64,000 bases of DNA from Nodosilinea sp. E11 (GTDB lineage: Bacteria; Cyanobacteriota; Cyanobacteriia; Phormidesmidales; Phormidesmidaceae): NCBI RefSeq assembly GCF_032813545.1, contig NZ_CP136520.1, positions 4,334,001 through 4,398,000 of the forward strand, written 5' to 3'. This document shows, piece after piece, positions 18,313 through 26,861 of this stretch. A program made the position numbers and the translations under genes. The notes under the pieces were generated by a model. That model did no database searches and had not been told where the DNA came from. It saw only the letters and a program-made list of their open reading frames with translations. Numbering within the stretch: position 1 is the first letter of the stretch; each line of letters starts with the position of its first letter.

Positions 18313-18645
18313 CTAAGCAGCCATGGGCAGAGGCTGGGGTAGCTCGTCGACCATTTCAAAGGCGCGATCGAGCTGAGTCAGCTCAAATACAATCCGAATG
18401 GCCGGAGGCACCGAGTACAGGCAGAGACGTTTTTGCAGCTGGCGAGCATGCTTGAGGGCCGACACTAGGGAAATCAGACCGGCGCTGTCAAGGGACTCAA
18501 CCTGGCTCATATCAACAAATAGGCCACTGGCCAGGTCAGACTGAATTTGCTGCATGAGAGAGGTGTGAAAGGCGTGGGCATTGGAGGCGTTGAGGGAGCC
18601 CTCGGCTTGAAAAATAGCCATTTCTTTAGAAGACATAGTCTGCAT
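18313..18645 (-). CDS. STAS domain anti-sigma factor antagonist-like protein
   Basis: From the ATG at 18645 (GGAG ribosome site nine bases upstream) the protein has 110 residues; a TTG further upstream is unlikely. It is a single STAS domain with the typical FVDMSQVESLDSAGLISLVSALKHARQ. The serine of DSAG is the residue phosphorylated by switch kinases in SpoIIAA-like proteins. Such proteins regulate anti-sigma factors or other partners by partner switching. No kinase or phosphatase gene is adjacent, although a PP2C gene lies 15 kb away. The upstream region holds a CRP-like site. Confidence 0.88.
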   Translation of the reverse strand: MQTMSSKEMAIFQAEGSLNASNAHAFHTSLMQQIQSDLASGLFVDMSQVESLDSAGLISLVSALKHARQLQKRLCLYSVPPAIRIVFELTQLDRAFEMVDELPQPLPMAA

Positions 18646-18841
18646 AATCGATATACTCCAGATCAACGGATACTGACAAGAACTAATTAAACGGGTGAGC
18701 TACTTCACGAAGGTAATTCTAATAATTGGCTTTGGGGTGGAGTAGGAGTACGGGTTAGTCATATCTTGATATAGATTCAGACCCAATTAATCTTTCGCCT
18801 CCGTGAATCTACCGAAGATATCTCTTACGGTTGATTTGTTT

Positions 18842-18857
18842 TGTGATCTGAGTCACG
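18842..18857. promoter_or_regulatory. CRP-like (SyCRP1-type) binding site candidate
   Basis: TGTGA-TCTGAG-TCACG matches the TGTGA-N6-TCACA consensus of cAMP receptor proteins with one mismatch. It lies in the 310-base divergent region between the STAS gene and the small gene at 18956, so it could act on either. Confidence 0.35.
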
Positions 18858-18955
18858 GTTTGCTGTGGTCAGTTTCACAATTTTTTTGAGGTGCTGTCAC
18901 CCGTGAAATGCCTGTTAGGGCGGACAATCAGCAGATATCACCACACCTCAGGTAA

Positions 18956-19201
18956 ATGGTTATGGCCTCCACCTTTTCCATTCGTCGACTGGTTGAGAAA
19001 GCCCTGCATAGTGGGCTACTAACCCCTGATATTGAGCAGGGGATCAACGCTGAACTAACCCGTTTGGGCTATTTGCCCATCGGTGATTCTGAAGCTCTAG
19101 AGCTCCTGATGTATGAGATGGACGAAGGACGCATTCGCCTGGTTCCAAGAGTGGGCTTTTGTGGCGATCCCCTTCAGCAGACAGTCTCGCCTCTGTTTTG
19201 A
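18956..19201 (+). CDS. Small conserved cyanobacterial hypothetical protein
   Basis: The 81-residue protein has FSIRRLVEKALHSGLLTPDIEQGINAELTRLGYL followed by EALELLMYEMDEGRIRLVPR. I recall this pattern from several cyanobacterial small proteins without assigned function. It looks helical and soluble. The ATG at 18956 is used, and a second ATG two codons later is possible. It diverges from the STAS gene across a region containing the CRP-like site, and converges on the next minus-strand gene. Confidence 0.7.
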   Translation: MVMASTFSIRRLVEKALHSGLLTPDIEQGINAELTRLGYLPIGDSEALELLMYEMDEGRIRLVPRVGFCGDPLQQTVSPLF

Positions 19202-19262
19202 GCAGACTCTCGCCCCCAACCTAGAGCCCAAGATTAGCTGTTGCCCAGCATTTTTATATCAA

Positions 19263-19280
19263 CTCAGAGATTTCTCTGAG
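19263..19280. terminator. Short palindromic hairpin between convergent genes
   Basis: CTCAGAGA and TCTCTGAG form an 8-bp stem with a two-base centre, midway between two converging genes. No T-run follows directly, so terminator function is tentative. Confidence 0.35.
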
Positions 19281-19326
19281 AGGCAAACTTATCTTCATGG
19301 AAACTTAACAAAGATCTTCCGGATTT

Positions 19327-19737
19327 TTAGCCTAGGCCCGGGGCTGGCGATTCGCCGTTCCAGTTTGCCTGGTATTCGGCCCAAAATTGTCGGACAAATT
19401 CGGTTACAGTCATCTGTCCAGGGTGAGATATTGGAGAGAGAGTCTGCTCATTGGCTGAGGCTTTGGCCGTTAGAGTTGTCAACAGCGGTATGACGTCGGT
19501 ATCGAGGGCAGGCTGAAGCTGGTTGAGGGGCCAGAGCATATCTGGGGTGGTGAGATCCAACCCGGCTTGGGCTAAACCAAAGGCCGTGCCTAGCGGACTA
19601 ATTTCTTGGTCGTGGACCAGAGCTAGGGGACGCAGCCATCCCATCTGCCGGGTTTCGAGCACCTGAATGACCTCTGCGTAGAGGCGGGTATGGCGACATT
19701 CTAAAAAGACGATTTGACCGGCGATTAAGGTAGTCAT
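19327..19737 (-). CDS. Hypothetical protein, cyanobacterial type
   Basis: The 136-residue soluble protein begins with a beta-rich segment (LIAGQIVFLECRHTRLYAEVIQVLETRQMGWLRPLALV) reminiscent of a small barrel. It ends with a helical region (TEFVRQFWAEYQANW). I think it is a conserved cyanobacterial family of unknown role but cannot name it. Its start is divergent from clpS across a 334-base gap. Codon use is normal. Confidence 0.68.
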   Translation of the reverse strand: MTTLIAGQIVFLECRHTRLYAEVIQVLETRQMGWLRPLALVHDQEISPLGTAFGLAQAGLDLTTPDMLWPLNQLQPALDTDVIPLLTTLTAKASANEQTLSPISHPGQMTVTEFVRQFWAEYQANWNGESPAPGLG

Positions 19738-20071
19738 AGGAACAAAAGTTGTGCCTGGGGTAGCGTAGGCCCCAGTAAAGCGGTAGATGAGCGGCTGCTC
19801 CTATGGTAGACAGATTTCCCAGACGACGATGGCCCAACACCGTGCTCTCGATCCTAGGCTCGTGTCAATGCCATCGTGAAGTTTTATGATGGTGGAACGT
19901 CTGAGGTAAGCTGCCTGGGTACACCTCTGGCCTGAGGAGCTGCGATCGTGCGATCGCCCCGTGATCTGGCTCGTCTTACCCGCAGCAGCTCCCGAATGCC
20001 CTAGGCCAAGGCTAGCCTTCCTCAGTTATCTTGTTTAAACGTGCCCGTGAGCCAGGTAAAGAGGTATAGCT
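19738..20071. other. Divergent intergenic region upstream of clpS
   Basis: These 334 bases separate the minus-strand hypothetical gene from clpS and must hold both promoters. I could not assign promoter elements. A GAGG ribosome site at 20061-20064 precedes the clpS GTG start. No other gene or repeat is evident. Confidence 0.4.
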
Positions 20072-20359
20072 GTGTCAGTTGAAACCATCGAGCGAACGAC
20101 AACCTCCACCATTCGCAAGCCCGCGCCCCGCTACCGCGTGCTCTTGCACAACGATGCCTTCAACTCGATGGAATATGTGGTGGAATCGCTGCTCAAGGTG
20201 GTGCCGAGTCTCACCATGCCCCAGGCGGTCGACATTATGATGCAGGCTCACACCGCTGGGGTTGCTCTGGTGATCACCTGCGAACTTGAGCATGCTGAGT
20301 TTTACAGCGAAGGGCTGTGCAATCTGGGGCTGAGTAGTACCATCGAGCCCGATGAATAA
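20072..20359 (+). CDS. clpS: ATP-dependent Clp protease adaptor ClpS
   Basis: The 95-residue protein is a ClpS adaptor, which delivers N-degron substrates to ClpA/C-ClpP. The core is visible: RVLLHNDAFNSMEYVVESLLKVVPSL, MMQAHTAGVALVITCELEHAEFYSEGL. The Asn-Asp pair (HNDAFN) and downstream His-bearing helix form the N-degron pocket. It starts at GTG with GAGG eight bases ahead. Its stop overlaps the start of the CPBP protease gene by 8 bases, so the two are translationally coupled. Confidence 0.93.
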   Translation: MSVETIERTTTSTIRKPAPRYRVLLHNDAFNSMEYVVESLLKVVPSLTMPQAVDIMMQAHTAGVALVITCELEHAEFYSEGLCNLGLSSTIEPDE

Positions 20360-21209
20360 ACTTGCCTCGGCCCAGCTTGCTACCTATCCGCCCCTGCTGC
20401 GGGTGCTAGTTTTTTTGCTGATTGTGGTGGCCTTCTGGCTGCCTGGAGCGCTGCCCTTGTACTGGCTGGCGGGGCGCGGGCTACTGCCCGGTGGCGATCT
20501 ACTGCCTACGGCACTGTTATATGTTGTGTTTTTGCTGGTGCTCCCCCAGTGGGAGCGGCGGGTGCGGGGTGAGCGTCAGCCCTGGACGAAGGTAGGTTTT
20601 GTGGGTCGCCGGGCGCTGGCAAACGGGATGGCGGTTGGCGTGATGCTGGGGACCGTGAGTTTGGGGTTGCTGGTGGTGGTACAGCTCGCCCTGGGCTGGG
20701 CAACCCTAGACCCTGACGGCTCCCGTGGTCTAGGCCTGGTGCAGGTGGCGCTGGTGGGTGCGATCGCGTCCACCGCTGTGGGCTGGTCTGAGGAAGTCCT
20801 ATTTCGGGGTTGGCTGCTGCGCGAGCTTGAGCAGGGTTGGTCGCCGGGGTTGGCCCTGGGGGCAACTAGCCTGATTTTTGCGATCGCCCACTTTATTAAA
20901 CCCCTCGATGCTATTTTGGCCCTACTCCCCCAATTTGCTGGGTTGCTGCTGCTGGGTCTGGTGCTGGGCTGGGCCAGACGCATTCCGGTTGGCCCCGACA
21001 AGACGGGGCTGGGCCATCCTGTAGGCTTGCACGCTGGTCTGGTGTGGGGCTACTACCTGCTTTCGGTAGGTAATTTGCTGCAGCCTACCGGAGCGGTGCC
21101 AGACTGGGTCACCGGAATCGATGGCAATCCCCTAGCGGGTCTGCTGGGATTGACCCTGCTAGCGGGGTTAGGCCTGCTGATCTTTCGCCGGAGTCGGTGG
21201 GCTAAATAA
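20352..21209 (+). CDS. CPBP family intramembrane metalloprotease
   Basis: The 285-residue protein has about seven hydrophobic helices. The CPBP/Abi signature EExxxR is visible as WSEEVLFRGWLLREL near residues 144-157. The second His motif is in LIFAIAHFIKP and the third in GLHAGLVWGYYLL. These are glutamate/histidine-type membrane proteases similar to Rce1; bacterial substrates are mostly unknown. Translation is probably coupled to clpS, which places two proteolysis genes in one transcript. All motif residues are present, so it should be active. Confidence 0.9.
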   Translation: MNKLASAQLATYPPLLRVLVFLLIVVAFWLPGALPLYWLAGRGLLPGGDLLPTALLYVVFLLVLPQWERRVRGERQPWTKVGFVGRRALANGMAVGVMLGTVSLGLLVVVQLALGWATLDPDGSRGLGLVQVALVGAIASTAVGWSEEVLFRGWLLRELEQGWSPGLALGATSLIFAIAHFIKPLDAILALLPQFAGLLLLGLVLGWARRIPVGPDKTGLGHPVGLHAGLVWGYYLLSVGNLLQPTGAVPDWVTGIDGNPLAGLLGLTLLAGLGLLIFRRSRWAK

Positions 21210-21257
21210 TCTGTCTTCGATCTCCCCTATCCTCGGTCAGAATCCAAGGCCAGAATT

Positions 21258-21361
21258 TATAGCTGTAGCCAGTCTGGTTAAGACATTTTCCCTAAAAACG
21301 TTTGAACTTTCGAACGTTTCTAAGGTATCTGGATGTCCTAACCCAAGTGACTATCGCTATA
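21258..21361. repeat. MITE-like 104-bp repeat, copy 1
   Basis: A 104-bp unit with imperfect terminal inverted repeats (TATAGC..TAG..CA..GGTTA..ACAT) and a central AACGTTnGAACnTTCGAACGTT palindrome. A second copy at 60901-61004 differs at about 10 positions. The TA at each end fits insertion at TA, as with IS630/Tc1-type elements. Confidence 0.75.
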
Positions 21362-21419
21362 AGACTAATACCAATCGTCCATGTCGCCAAGATGACACCC
21401 CCAACGATGAAAAAGGTAG

Positions 21420-21443
21420 GGTGCATCCGCGCAGCGATGCACC
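21420..21443. repeat. Short palindromic repeat (GGTGCATC type)
   Basis: GGTGCATC and GATGCACC form an 8-bp stem around an 8-base loop. This is a hairpin type I recall as dispersed in cyanobacterial intergenic DNA. Confidence 0.5.
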
Positions 21444-21496
21444 GTCTCAGGGTTATTTTTAGAGCAAATCTTACTTGGCTAACTCCCGATTCCACC

Positions 21497-21516
21497 GGGC
21501 GAACGGCGGTTCGCCC
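21497..21516. repeat. Short palindromic repeat (GGGCGAAC type)
   Basis: GGGCGAAC and GTTCGCCC form an 8-bp stem around GGCG, again a typical dispersed cyanobacterial hairpin. With the MITE and the preceding palindrome, it fills the gap between the CPBP gene and the ppk1 3' end. Confidence 0.5.
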
Positions 21517-21593
21517 CTATAGGTGGACCGGTTGGGTATCGGGGGTATGGAATTCAGATGCGGTATCAATCTCAACTATTCTCTGCGCTAACT

Positions 21594-23792
21594 CTACCGA
21601 TCTCGAGTTGAACCAGGCAGCGCCTGACTGGCTCGATCCATCAACAGCGCCTGGGCACTGCGGCTAGGTTCTCCATCCTGGGGACGGCGCTGGCTATAGC
21701 TGCCGTCGGCGGCCATATCCCAAGCCTGACGATTGTCTTCCAAACACAGATCTAACAAAGTCTTGAGCTCCTGGCGAATCGAAGCAGAGATAATTGGTAC
21801 CATCACCTCCACCCGGCGATCTAGATTGCGGGGCATCCAGTCGGCACTGCCCAGCAGAAAAATCTCCTGCCCGCCATGTTGAAAATACAAGATGCGAGAG
21901 TGCTCTAGAAATTGACCGACAATACTAATCACACGAATGTTGTCACTCACGCCGGGCACCCCTGGGCGCAGGCAGCAGATGCCCCGCACAATCAGGTCTA
22001 TGGATACCCCCGCCTGAGAAGCCTGGTAGAGCAGGGTAATCAGGGCCGGGTCGACTAGGGAGTTCATCTTGGCAATAATGCGTCCGCCCTTACCCTGTTT
22101 GTGAAACGCAATTTCTTGCTCAATCATTGTGCTCAGCCGCTGGCGCAGGGTGAGGGGCGCTACCAAAAGCTGACGATAGACCTGCTGGCGAGAGTAGCCA
22201 GTGAGGTAGTTAAACAAGTCAGAGATGTCGGCCCCAATGTCTTCACGGGCACTGAGTAGCCCTAGGTCAGTATAGAGACGGGCTGTTTTAGGGTTGTAGT
22301 TGCCAGTGCCCACGTGGTAGTACCGGCGAATGTGCTCGCCTTCCCGGCGCACCACCAGCACGACTTTGCTGTGGGTCTTGAGCCCTACCAGGCCGTAGAC
22401 CACATGCACCCCCGACTGCTCCAGCTTGCGAGCCCAATTAATGTTGTTCTCTTCATCAAAGCGGGCTTTAATCTCGACCAGCACGGTTACCTGCTTACCG
22501 TTTTCGGCAGCAGAAATCAGCGAACTGACAATGGGTGAGTCGCCCGAGGTGCGGTATAAGGTCATTTTAATGGCCAGCACCTGGGGGTCATGGGCGGCTT
22601 GGGTAATAAAGCGCTGTACCGTAGCCCGAAAAGAGTGGTATGGGTGATGGAGGAGCTGATCTTGCCGTCGCAGCAGTGAGAAGAGTTCTTCAGCCGTTTC
22701 TAGGTCAGTGTCATCGGCTTCGACCCCCGGCGGGCTGAGGCTGTCGATGGCCGGGGGCACAGTGGGTTTCCAGCTAGGAGCTTTGAGGTCGGGAAGGGGC
22801 AGAGCCATAAAGGTCATCAGATCGCCCAGCCCGAGGAGTCCATCGATGTCGTAGACGTCGGTTTCTGCCAGCTCCAGCTCTTCCATCAGCATGGCTCGCA
22901 CGGGACCGGGAGTCGTGCGTTGAATCTCCATACGCACGGCTGACCCGCCTCGACGGCGCTTGCGCAGTTCTTGCTCTATGGCTAGCATCAAGTCGTCGGC
23001 CTCGTCTTCTTCGACGGCCAGATCGGCGTTGCGGGTAATACGAAAGCTGTAATGTTCTTGCACCACCATGCCGGGAAATAGGGCTGCTAGGTTGGCCGCT
23101 ATTACCTGCTCAAGGGGGACCCCCAGCCAGCGACAGGGACGATGGTTCTGGCGATCGCCCTTAGGTTCACCCTCTGGTGGTGTGGGTAGGGCAATGAAGC
23201 GAGGCAATACCCGAGGAACTTTAACGCGGGCAAAGTGGGTTTGTTGGTTGCGGGGGTCTTGCACGACTACCGCTAGGTTCAAGCTGAGATTTGAAATGTA
23301 GGGAAAGGGATGCCCCGGATCGACCGCTAAGGGAGTGAGTACTGGGAAGATCTGCTCTTCAAAGTAGTCACGACAGTAGGTCTGCTGAGCCGAGGTTAGC
23401 TCGTCATAGTCGAGCAGCCAGATACCCCGCTGGGCCATCTGTCGCCGGAGCTCGCTGGCAAAGGTCTGGTGCTGTTGCTCAACCACTGGCCGCAACGCGG
23501 TGCTAATGGCCTGAAGATGCTCTGCTGGCGATCGCCCATCGGGGGAAAGCCGAGTGATCTGGGCCTCCATCCGCTGCTTGAGCGCCGCTACCCGCACCAT
23601 GAAATACTCGTCGAGGTTGTTGCTAAAAATCGCCAAAAATTTCAGCGCTTCCAGCAGGGGGGTACGCTCATCGAGAGCCTCGTGCAGCACCCGTCGATTG
23701 AACTCCAGCCAACTCAGCTCGCGGCTAAAGTAATACTGCGGATCGCTGAGATCGGGGTCTGCTTTGCTGCTGCGATGGTCTACCGTAGCCAT
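21594..23792 (-). CDS. ppk1: Polyphosphate kinase 1
   Basis: The 732-residue protein is a full-length PPK1, which makes inorganic polyphosphate from ATP. The N-terminal domain starts YYFSRELSWLEFNRRVLHEALDERTPLLEALKFLAI. The catalytic part shows LKTHSKVVLVVRREG and RRYYHVGTGNYNPKTARLYTDLGLL, carrying the two conserved histidines, the first being the autophosphorylated residue. FHKQGKGGRIIAKMNSLVDP and LGSADWMPRNLDRRVEVMVP close the fold. It is monocistronic, with a strong hairpin separating it from the next gene upstream. A short insertion of acidic residues around residue 355 looks lineage-specific. Confidence 0.96.
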   Translation of the reverse strand: MATVDHRSSKADPDLSDPQYYFSRELSWLEFNRRVLHEALDERTPLLEALKFLAIFSNNLDEYFMVRVAALKQRMEAQITRLSPDGRSPAEHLQAISTALRPVVEQQHQTFASELRRQMAQRGIWLLDYDELTSAQQTYCRDYFEEQIFPVLTPLAVDPGHPFPYISNLSLNLAVVVQDPRNQQTHFARVKVPRVLPRFIALPTPPEGEPKGDRQNHRPCRWLGVPLEQVIAANLAALFPGMVVQEHYSFRITRNADLAVEEDEADDLMLAIEQELRKRRRGGSAVRMEIQRTTPGPVRAMLMEELELAETDVYDIDGLLGLGDLMTFMALPLPDLKAPSWKPTVPPAIDSLSPPGVEADDTDLETAEELFSLLRRQDQLLHHPYHSFRATVQRFITQAAHDPQVLAIKMTLYRTSGDSPIVSSLISAAENGKQVTVLVEIKARFDEENNINWARKLEQSGVHVVYGLVGLKTHSKVVLVVRREGEHIRRYYHVGTGNYNPKTARLYTDLGLLSAREDIGADISDLFNYLTGYSRQQVYRQLLVAPLTLRQRLSTMIEQEIAFHKQGKGGRIIAKMNSLVDPALITLLYQASQAGVSIDLIVRGICCLRPGVPGVSDNIRVISIVGQFLEHSRILYFQHGGQEIFLLGSADWMPRNLDRRVEVMVPIISASIRQELKTLLDLCLEDNRQAWDMAADGSYSQRRPQDGEPSRSAQALLMDRASQALPGSTRDR

Positions 23793-23849
23793 GGTGTTAA
23801 GAAGACTCCCCTGCCGCAGTAATGTTAAGACCGAGTTAATAATACTAAC

Positions 23850-23889
23850 GTGACTGAGGCCGGAGAGAAATCCCTCCGGCCTCAGTCAC
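23850..23889. terminator. Perfect 16-bp hairpin between ppk1 and the channel gene
   Basis: GTGACTGAGGCCGGAG pairs perfectly with CTCCGGCCTCAGTCAC around an 8-base loop. It lies 43 bases downstream of the stop of the minus-strand channel gene, so it most likely ends that transcript. No T-run is present. Confidence 0.6.
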
Positions 23890-23932
23890 CGAGCTTGGCG
23901 CGAATCTTAGCGCTAATTCCAGCTCCCTGGGG

Positions 23933-25591
23933 TTAGCGGCGCTGCCTAAAGTCTGCCATCCACTGGCGCAGTTGGTCAGCGGCAACATCGCGCCCGCCTA
24001 GGCCAAAGGCGATCGCGATCGCCACGGCGATCGCGCCCAGCAACAAGCCAAAGGCCAGGTTCACAATGTCGGGGGCCACCCCCATCTGCTGTAGGGCCAT
24101 CGCTCCGACAAAGATCAAAATGGCAATGCGAGCGGCTTGGGCCAGCACCTTGGCCTGCCCGGTGCCCATGGCATTGACCAAGCGAAAGGCCAAATTGGCT
24201 AGATAGAGGCCCACCGCAAACACCACGACCCCACTCAGCACCCGTGCTCCAACGCGCAGAATGGCCCGCACGATATCGGTTAGGCCAGCAAAGTTAAGAA
24301 TTTCGGTGGCGGTAACCGCCCCAAACAGCACAATCGCAACTAGGGTGACAATGCCCACGAGTTCTGAAGGGGTGCGCCCTGGCGTCTGCACTGAGGCGAT
24401 CGGTCGACCTTCGGCATCCAGGCCAGGCTGAACCGTTGCCCCAGTACCCAGATTGAGCTCTGGCAGACCGAGAATGCCCATGATGCCGTCAAACCCAGCC
24501 CCCCGCAGTAGGCTGGTCACCAAATCGGCCACAATCCGGCCCACAAAATAGGCAGCGGCAATCACAACCCCAGCCATGATGATTTGCGGAATAGCGGTTA
24601 GCACCCGCTCCAACATCAAAATCGCTGGAGCTGAAATGGCATCAATGTTGAGTTCATTCAGCGCTGCTACCACGGCTGGTATCAACACCAGCACGTAAGC
24701 CAAGGTGCCCGCCAGGCTCGACAGAGAAAGACCGCTAGAGGTGACACCTGGACTCCCTGTCCGTAGTCCCATCCGAGCCCCTAGCTGATCGGCCCCAGCA
24801 GCCAGCAGCAGGTTAGTCACCACCCCGCGCACAATCCGGGCAATCACCCAACCAATCACCAGCACAATGCCTGCCGTGACAATGCGAGGAATCGCTTGCA
24901 GGAAGGAGTTAATCAACCCTTCCACTGGGGCTAGCAGTCCCGGCAATTGTAGAGCGCTTAACACTAACGGAATAAACAGCAGCAGAATGAACCAATACAG
25001 CACATTGCCAATGGTTTCGTTTAAAACCACCGGGCTGCTTCCTTGCTCTAAACCCGTCTGCTGGGCTAAACGGTCATCTAGGTTAAACCGCCCTAAACCG
25101 TTGATTACCAGCGATCGCACGAGGGTTGCCGCCAGCCAGGCTATGCCTAGCAATAGCAACGCCCCACCAATGCGGGGAAGATACAGAAAAATTTGACTCA
25201 AGAAGTTGTTGAGTGGTGCCGATACCCCACCCAAGTTGAGCGCATTGAGTGATGCCACAATGGCGAATAAAAAGATCACCCAGTAGACCAGGGTCGAAAC
25301 CCACTTTTCTACGGCTATGGGGCGATCTGCCTCCCGGCCCATGGCCCAATTGGCCAAGCGGTTATCTAAATTCGTTTGTTGCAGCAGCTTGCGCACAACC
25401 AAGGCGACTATAGTCGCCACAATCCAGCCCAGCAGCAGTAGCGCAATTGCTCCAATTAAGCTGGGCAAAAACAGTCCTAGCTGAGCAAAAGCTCCTTGTA
25501 GAAAGGCATTAGAGCCATTGGCCGGGTTAGCTAAAGGGGCAATTGGCGTCCCGGGCGTTTGAAGTAAAGTTAGGGGGTAAACATTCATCAT
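23933..25591 (-). CDS. Mechanosensitive-type channel with repeated TM helices
   Basis: The protein (552 residues from the ATG at 25591; a GTG 16 codons upstream is possible) is highly hydrophobic. It consists of repeated units resembling the conserved TM-helix family (PF05552) linked to small-conductance mechanosensitive channels. Examples are PSLIGAIALLLLGWIVATIVALVVRKLLQQTNLDNRLANW, IGGALLLLGIAWLAATLVRSLVI and PRIVTAGIVLVIGWVIARIVRGVVTNLL. The repeats carry a recurring Arg-Lys-rich turn after each helix. The last helix (AIAVAIAIAFGLGGRD) is the best-conserved element. Function as a channel is inferred; the beta domain of MscS is not evident. Confidence 0.78.
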   Translation of the reverse strand: MMNVYPLTLLQTPGTPIAPLANPANGSNAFLQGAFAQLGLFLPSLIGAIALLLLGWIVATIVALVVRKLLQQTNLDNRLANWAMGREADRPIAVEKWVSTLVYWVIFLFAIVASLNALNLGGVSAPLNNFLSQIFLYLPRIGGALLLLGIAWLAATLVRSLVINGLGRFNLDDRLAQQTGLEQGSSPVVLNETIGNVLYWFILLLFIPLVLSALQLPGLLAPVEGLINSFLQAIPRIVTAGIVLVIGWVIARIVRGVVTNLLLAAGADQLGARMGLRTGSPGVTSSGLSLSSLAGTLAYVLVLIPAVVAALNELNIDAISAPAILMLERVLTAIPQIIMAGVVIAAAYFVGRIVADLVTSLLRGAGFDGIMGILGLPELNLGTGATVQPGLDAEGRPIASVQTPGRTPSELVGIVTLVAIVLFGAVTATEILNFAGLTDIVRAILRVGARVLSGVVVFAVGLYLANLAFRLVNAMGTGQAKVLAQAARIAILIFVGAMALQQMGVAPDIVNLAFGLLLGAIAVAIAIAFGLGGRDVAADQLRQWMADFRQRR

Positions 25592-25831
25592 TGTGGTGGC
25601 GGTTGAGGGCATCCTGAAACAGCACTGCGGCAAACCCACCCTTAACGCAGGTTCGGTAGAGGAACGGCAACAGCCATAACAGTTGGACCGTTGCTTACCA
25701 GATAACTCACAAGTTTGCAGCCGAATAAATGGTCGCGAACTACCGAGTTGCCAGCATCCATTACTCTAGTATTAGAGTCATTTTTCTTGAAAAACGTCGT
25801 CTCAGGGTGATTCTCGCAGGAGAACGTCAGG

Positions 25832-26281
25832 ATGTCTACCCGCCAAGTGTTTAATCACGGCATTTCGATTTGTGCCAGTGCTACCGCAATCGAGCAGTGT
25901 CTCACTCGCCAAGATCTAATGCACCGTTGGCTTAATCCGGCCCTATGCTGTGAACCCATCGGTGACTGGAGCACCGACCTGGGTGCCAAAAGCCGATTCA
26001 TCGTGCGACTGCCCCTATGGCAACCGACCTTAATCAGTACGGTGGTAGAGCGAGGACCCGATTCAATTGTTTGGGCTTTTTCAGGATTTTTCACCGGCCA
26101 AGATCGATGGGAATGGCGACCCGACGGTGGGGAAACTCAGCTGTTCAATCAATTTGAGTTTGAAATTCCTAACCCCTTGGTTCAAGCTGGGTTTAACTGG
26201 TTTGCCGCTGGCTGGACTCAACGCGACATGGCGGCCCAGCTCAACCGTCTTAAGCAGGTTGCCGAAACCCTTGACCATTAG
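25832..26281 (+). CDS. SRPBCC (START-like) family protein
   Basis: The 149-residue protein begins FNHGISICASATAIEQCLTRQDLMHRWLNP, the usual opening helix-strand of START-like SRPBCC domains. WEWRPDGGETQLFNQFEFEIPNPL and a long final helix follow. Members bind hydrophobic ligands or act as cyclases; the ligand is unknown. The ribosome site GCAGGAG at 25817-25823 supports the ATG. A long perfect hairpin lies 38 bases after the stop. Confidence 0.82.
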   Translation: MSTRQVFNHGISICASATAIEQCLTRQDLMHRWLNPALCCEPIGDWSTDLGAKSRFIVRLPLWQPTLISTVVERGPDSIVWAFSGFFTGQDRWEWRPDGGETQLFNQFEFEIPNPLVQAGFNWFAAGWTQRDMAAQLNRLKQVAETLDH

Positions 26282-26319
26282 TTTTAGCCCTCATGTCACC
26301 GCCAGGCCAGTCAACACGA

Positions 26320-26371
26320 CAAGCCCTCAAAGGCCATGGAGATAACTATCTCCATGGCCTTTGAGGGCTTG
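26320..26371. terminator. Perfect 25-bp hairpin between convergent genes
   Basis: A 25-bp perfect stem (26320-26344 with 26347-26371) with a two-base centre lies between the converging SRPBCC and RRM genes. It could end both transcripts. It is unusually long and perfect for a terminator, and no T-run follows. Confidence 0.7.
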
Positions 26372-26417
26372 AACCTCTGAAGAGGGCTTAGTGCTAGGCT
26401 AGATAGCCCTCAGGGGG

Positions 26418-26861
26418 TTAGTTAGATGTAGTCTGAGCGGCCAACATCTGCTTGAGCTTTTCAAGCTCACCAGCCCAACGGGGGTCGGGTTGCGCAGATG
26501 CGCTGGTGGCCGCCGTGGCGGCGGGTGCAGCCTTACGAGCACCATTGCGACTCGAGCGCTTAGCGGTGCCCTCACTACTAGGACGCGCCTCAGTTTCTCC
26601 TTCGGGTTTGGTCCGGGGTAAAGCCTTCTCAATTTTCATGGGCATCTCGGCTACAACCTGACCGTTCAACTTCTCGATTAGCTCATCGGCCTTTTCGTCG
26701 GTTTTTGCCGTGACAAACCCAAACCCTCGACATTTTCCAGTTTTCTTATCAGCAATAAGCTTGATAGATACTAAGTCGGCGGTGAAGTCAGAGAAAACGC
26801 TTTCAAACTCTTGCCGTTCTAAATCTTTAGAGAGATTGCCGACGTAAAGGCGAATTGACAT
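26418..26861 (-). CDS. RRM-type RNA-binding protein with long C-terminal tail
   Basis: The 147-residue protein has one RNA-recognition motif (about residues 2-80) with RNP2 LYVGNLS (5-11) and RNP1 KCRGFGFV (43-50). It then has a low-complexity Ala/Ser/Thr/Arg tail and a short terminal helix (RWAGELEKLKQML). Cyanobacterial RRM proteins (Rbp family) bind RNA in cold and stress responses; the longer tail makes this closer to the Rbp3/RbpD-like type than to the Gly-rich RbpA type. The gene is preceded by a long, gene-poor 712-base region that may contain its 5' UTR. Cold regulation is inferred only. Confidence 0.9.
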   Translation of the reverse strand: MSIRLYVGNLSKDLERQEFESVFSDFTADLVSIKLIADKKTGKCRGFGFVTAKTDEKADELIEKLNGQVVAEMPMKIEKALPRTKPEGETEARPSSEGTAKRSSRNGARKAAPAATAATSASAQPDPRWAGELEKLKQMLAAQTTSN

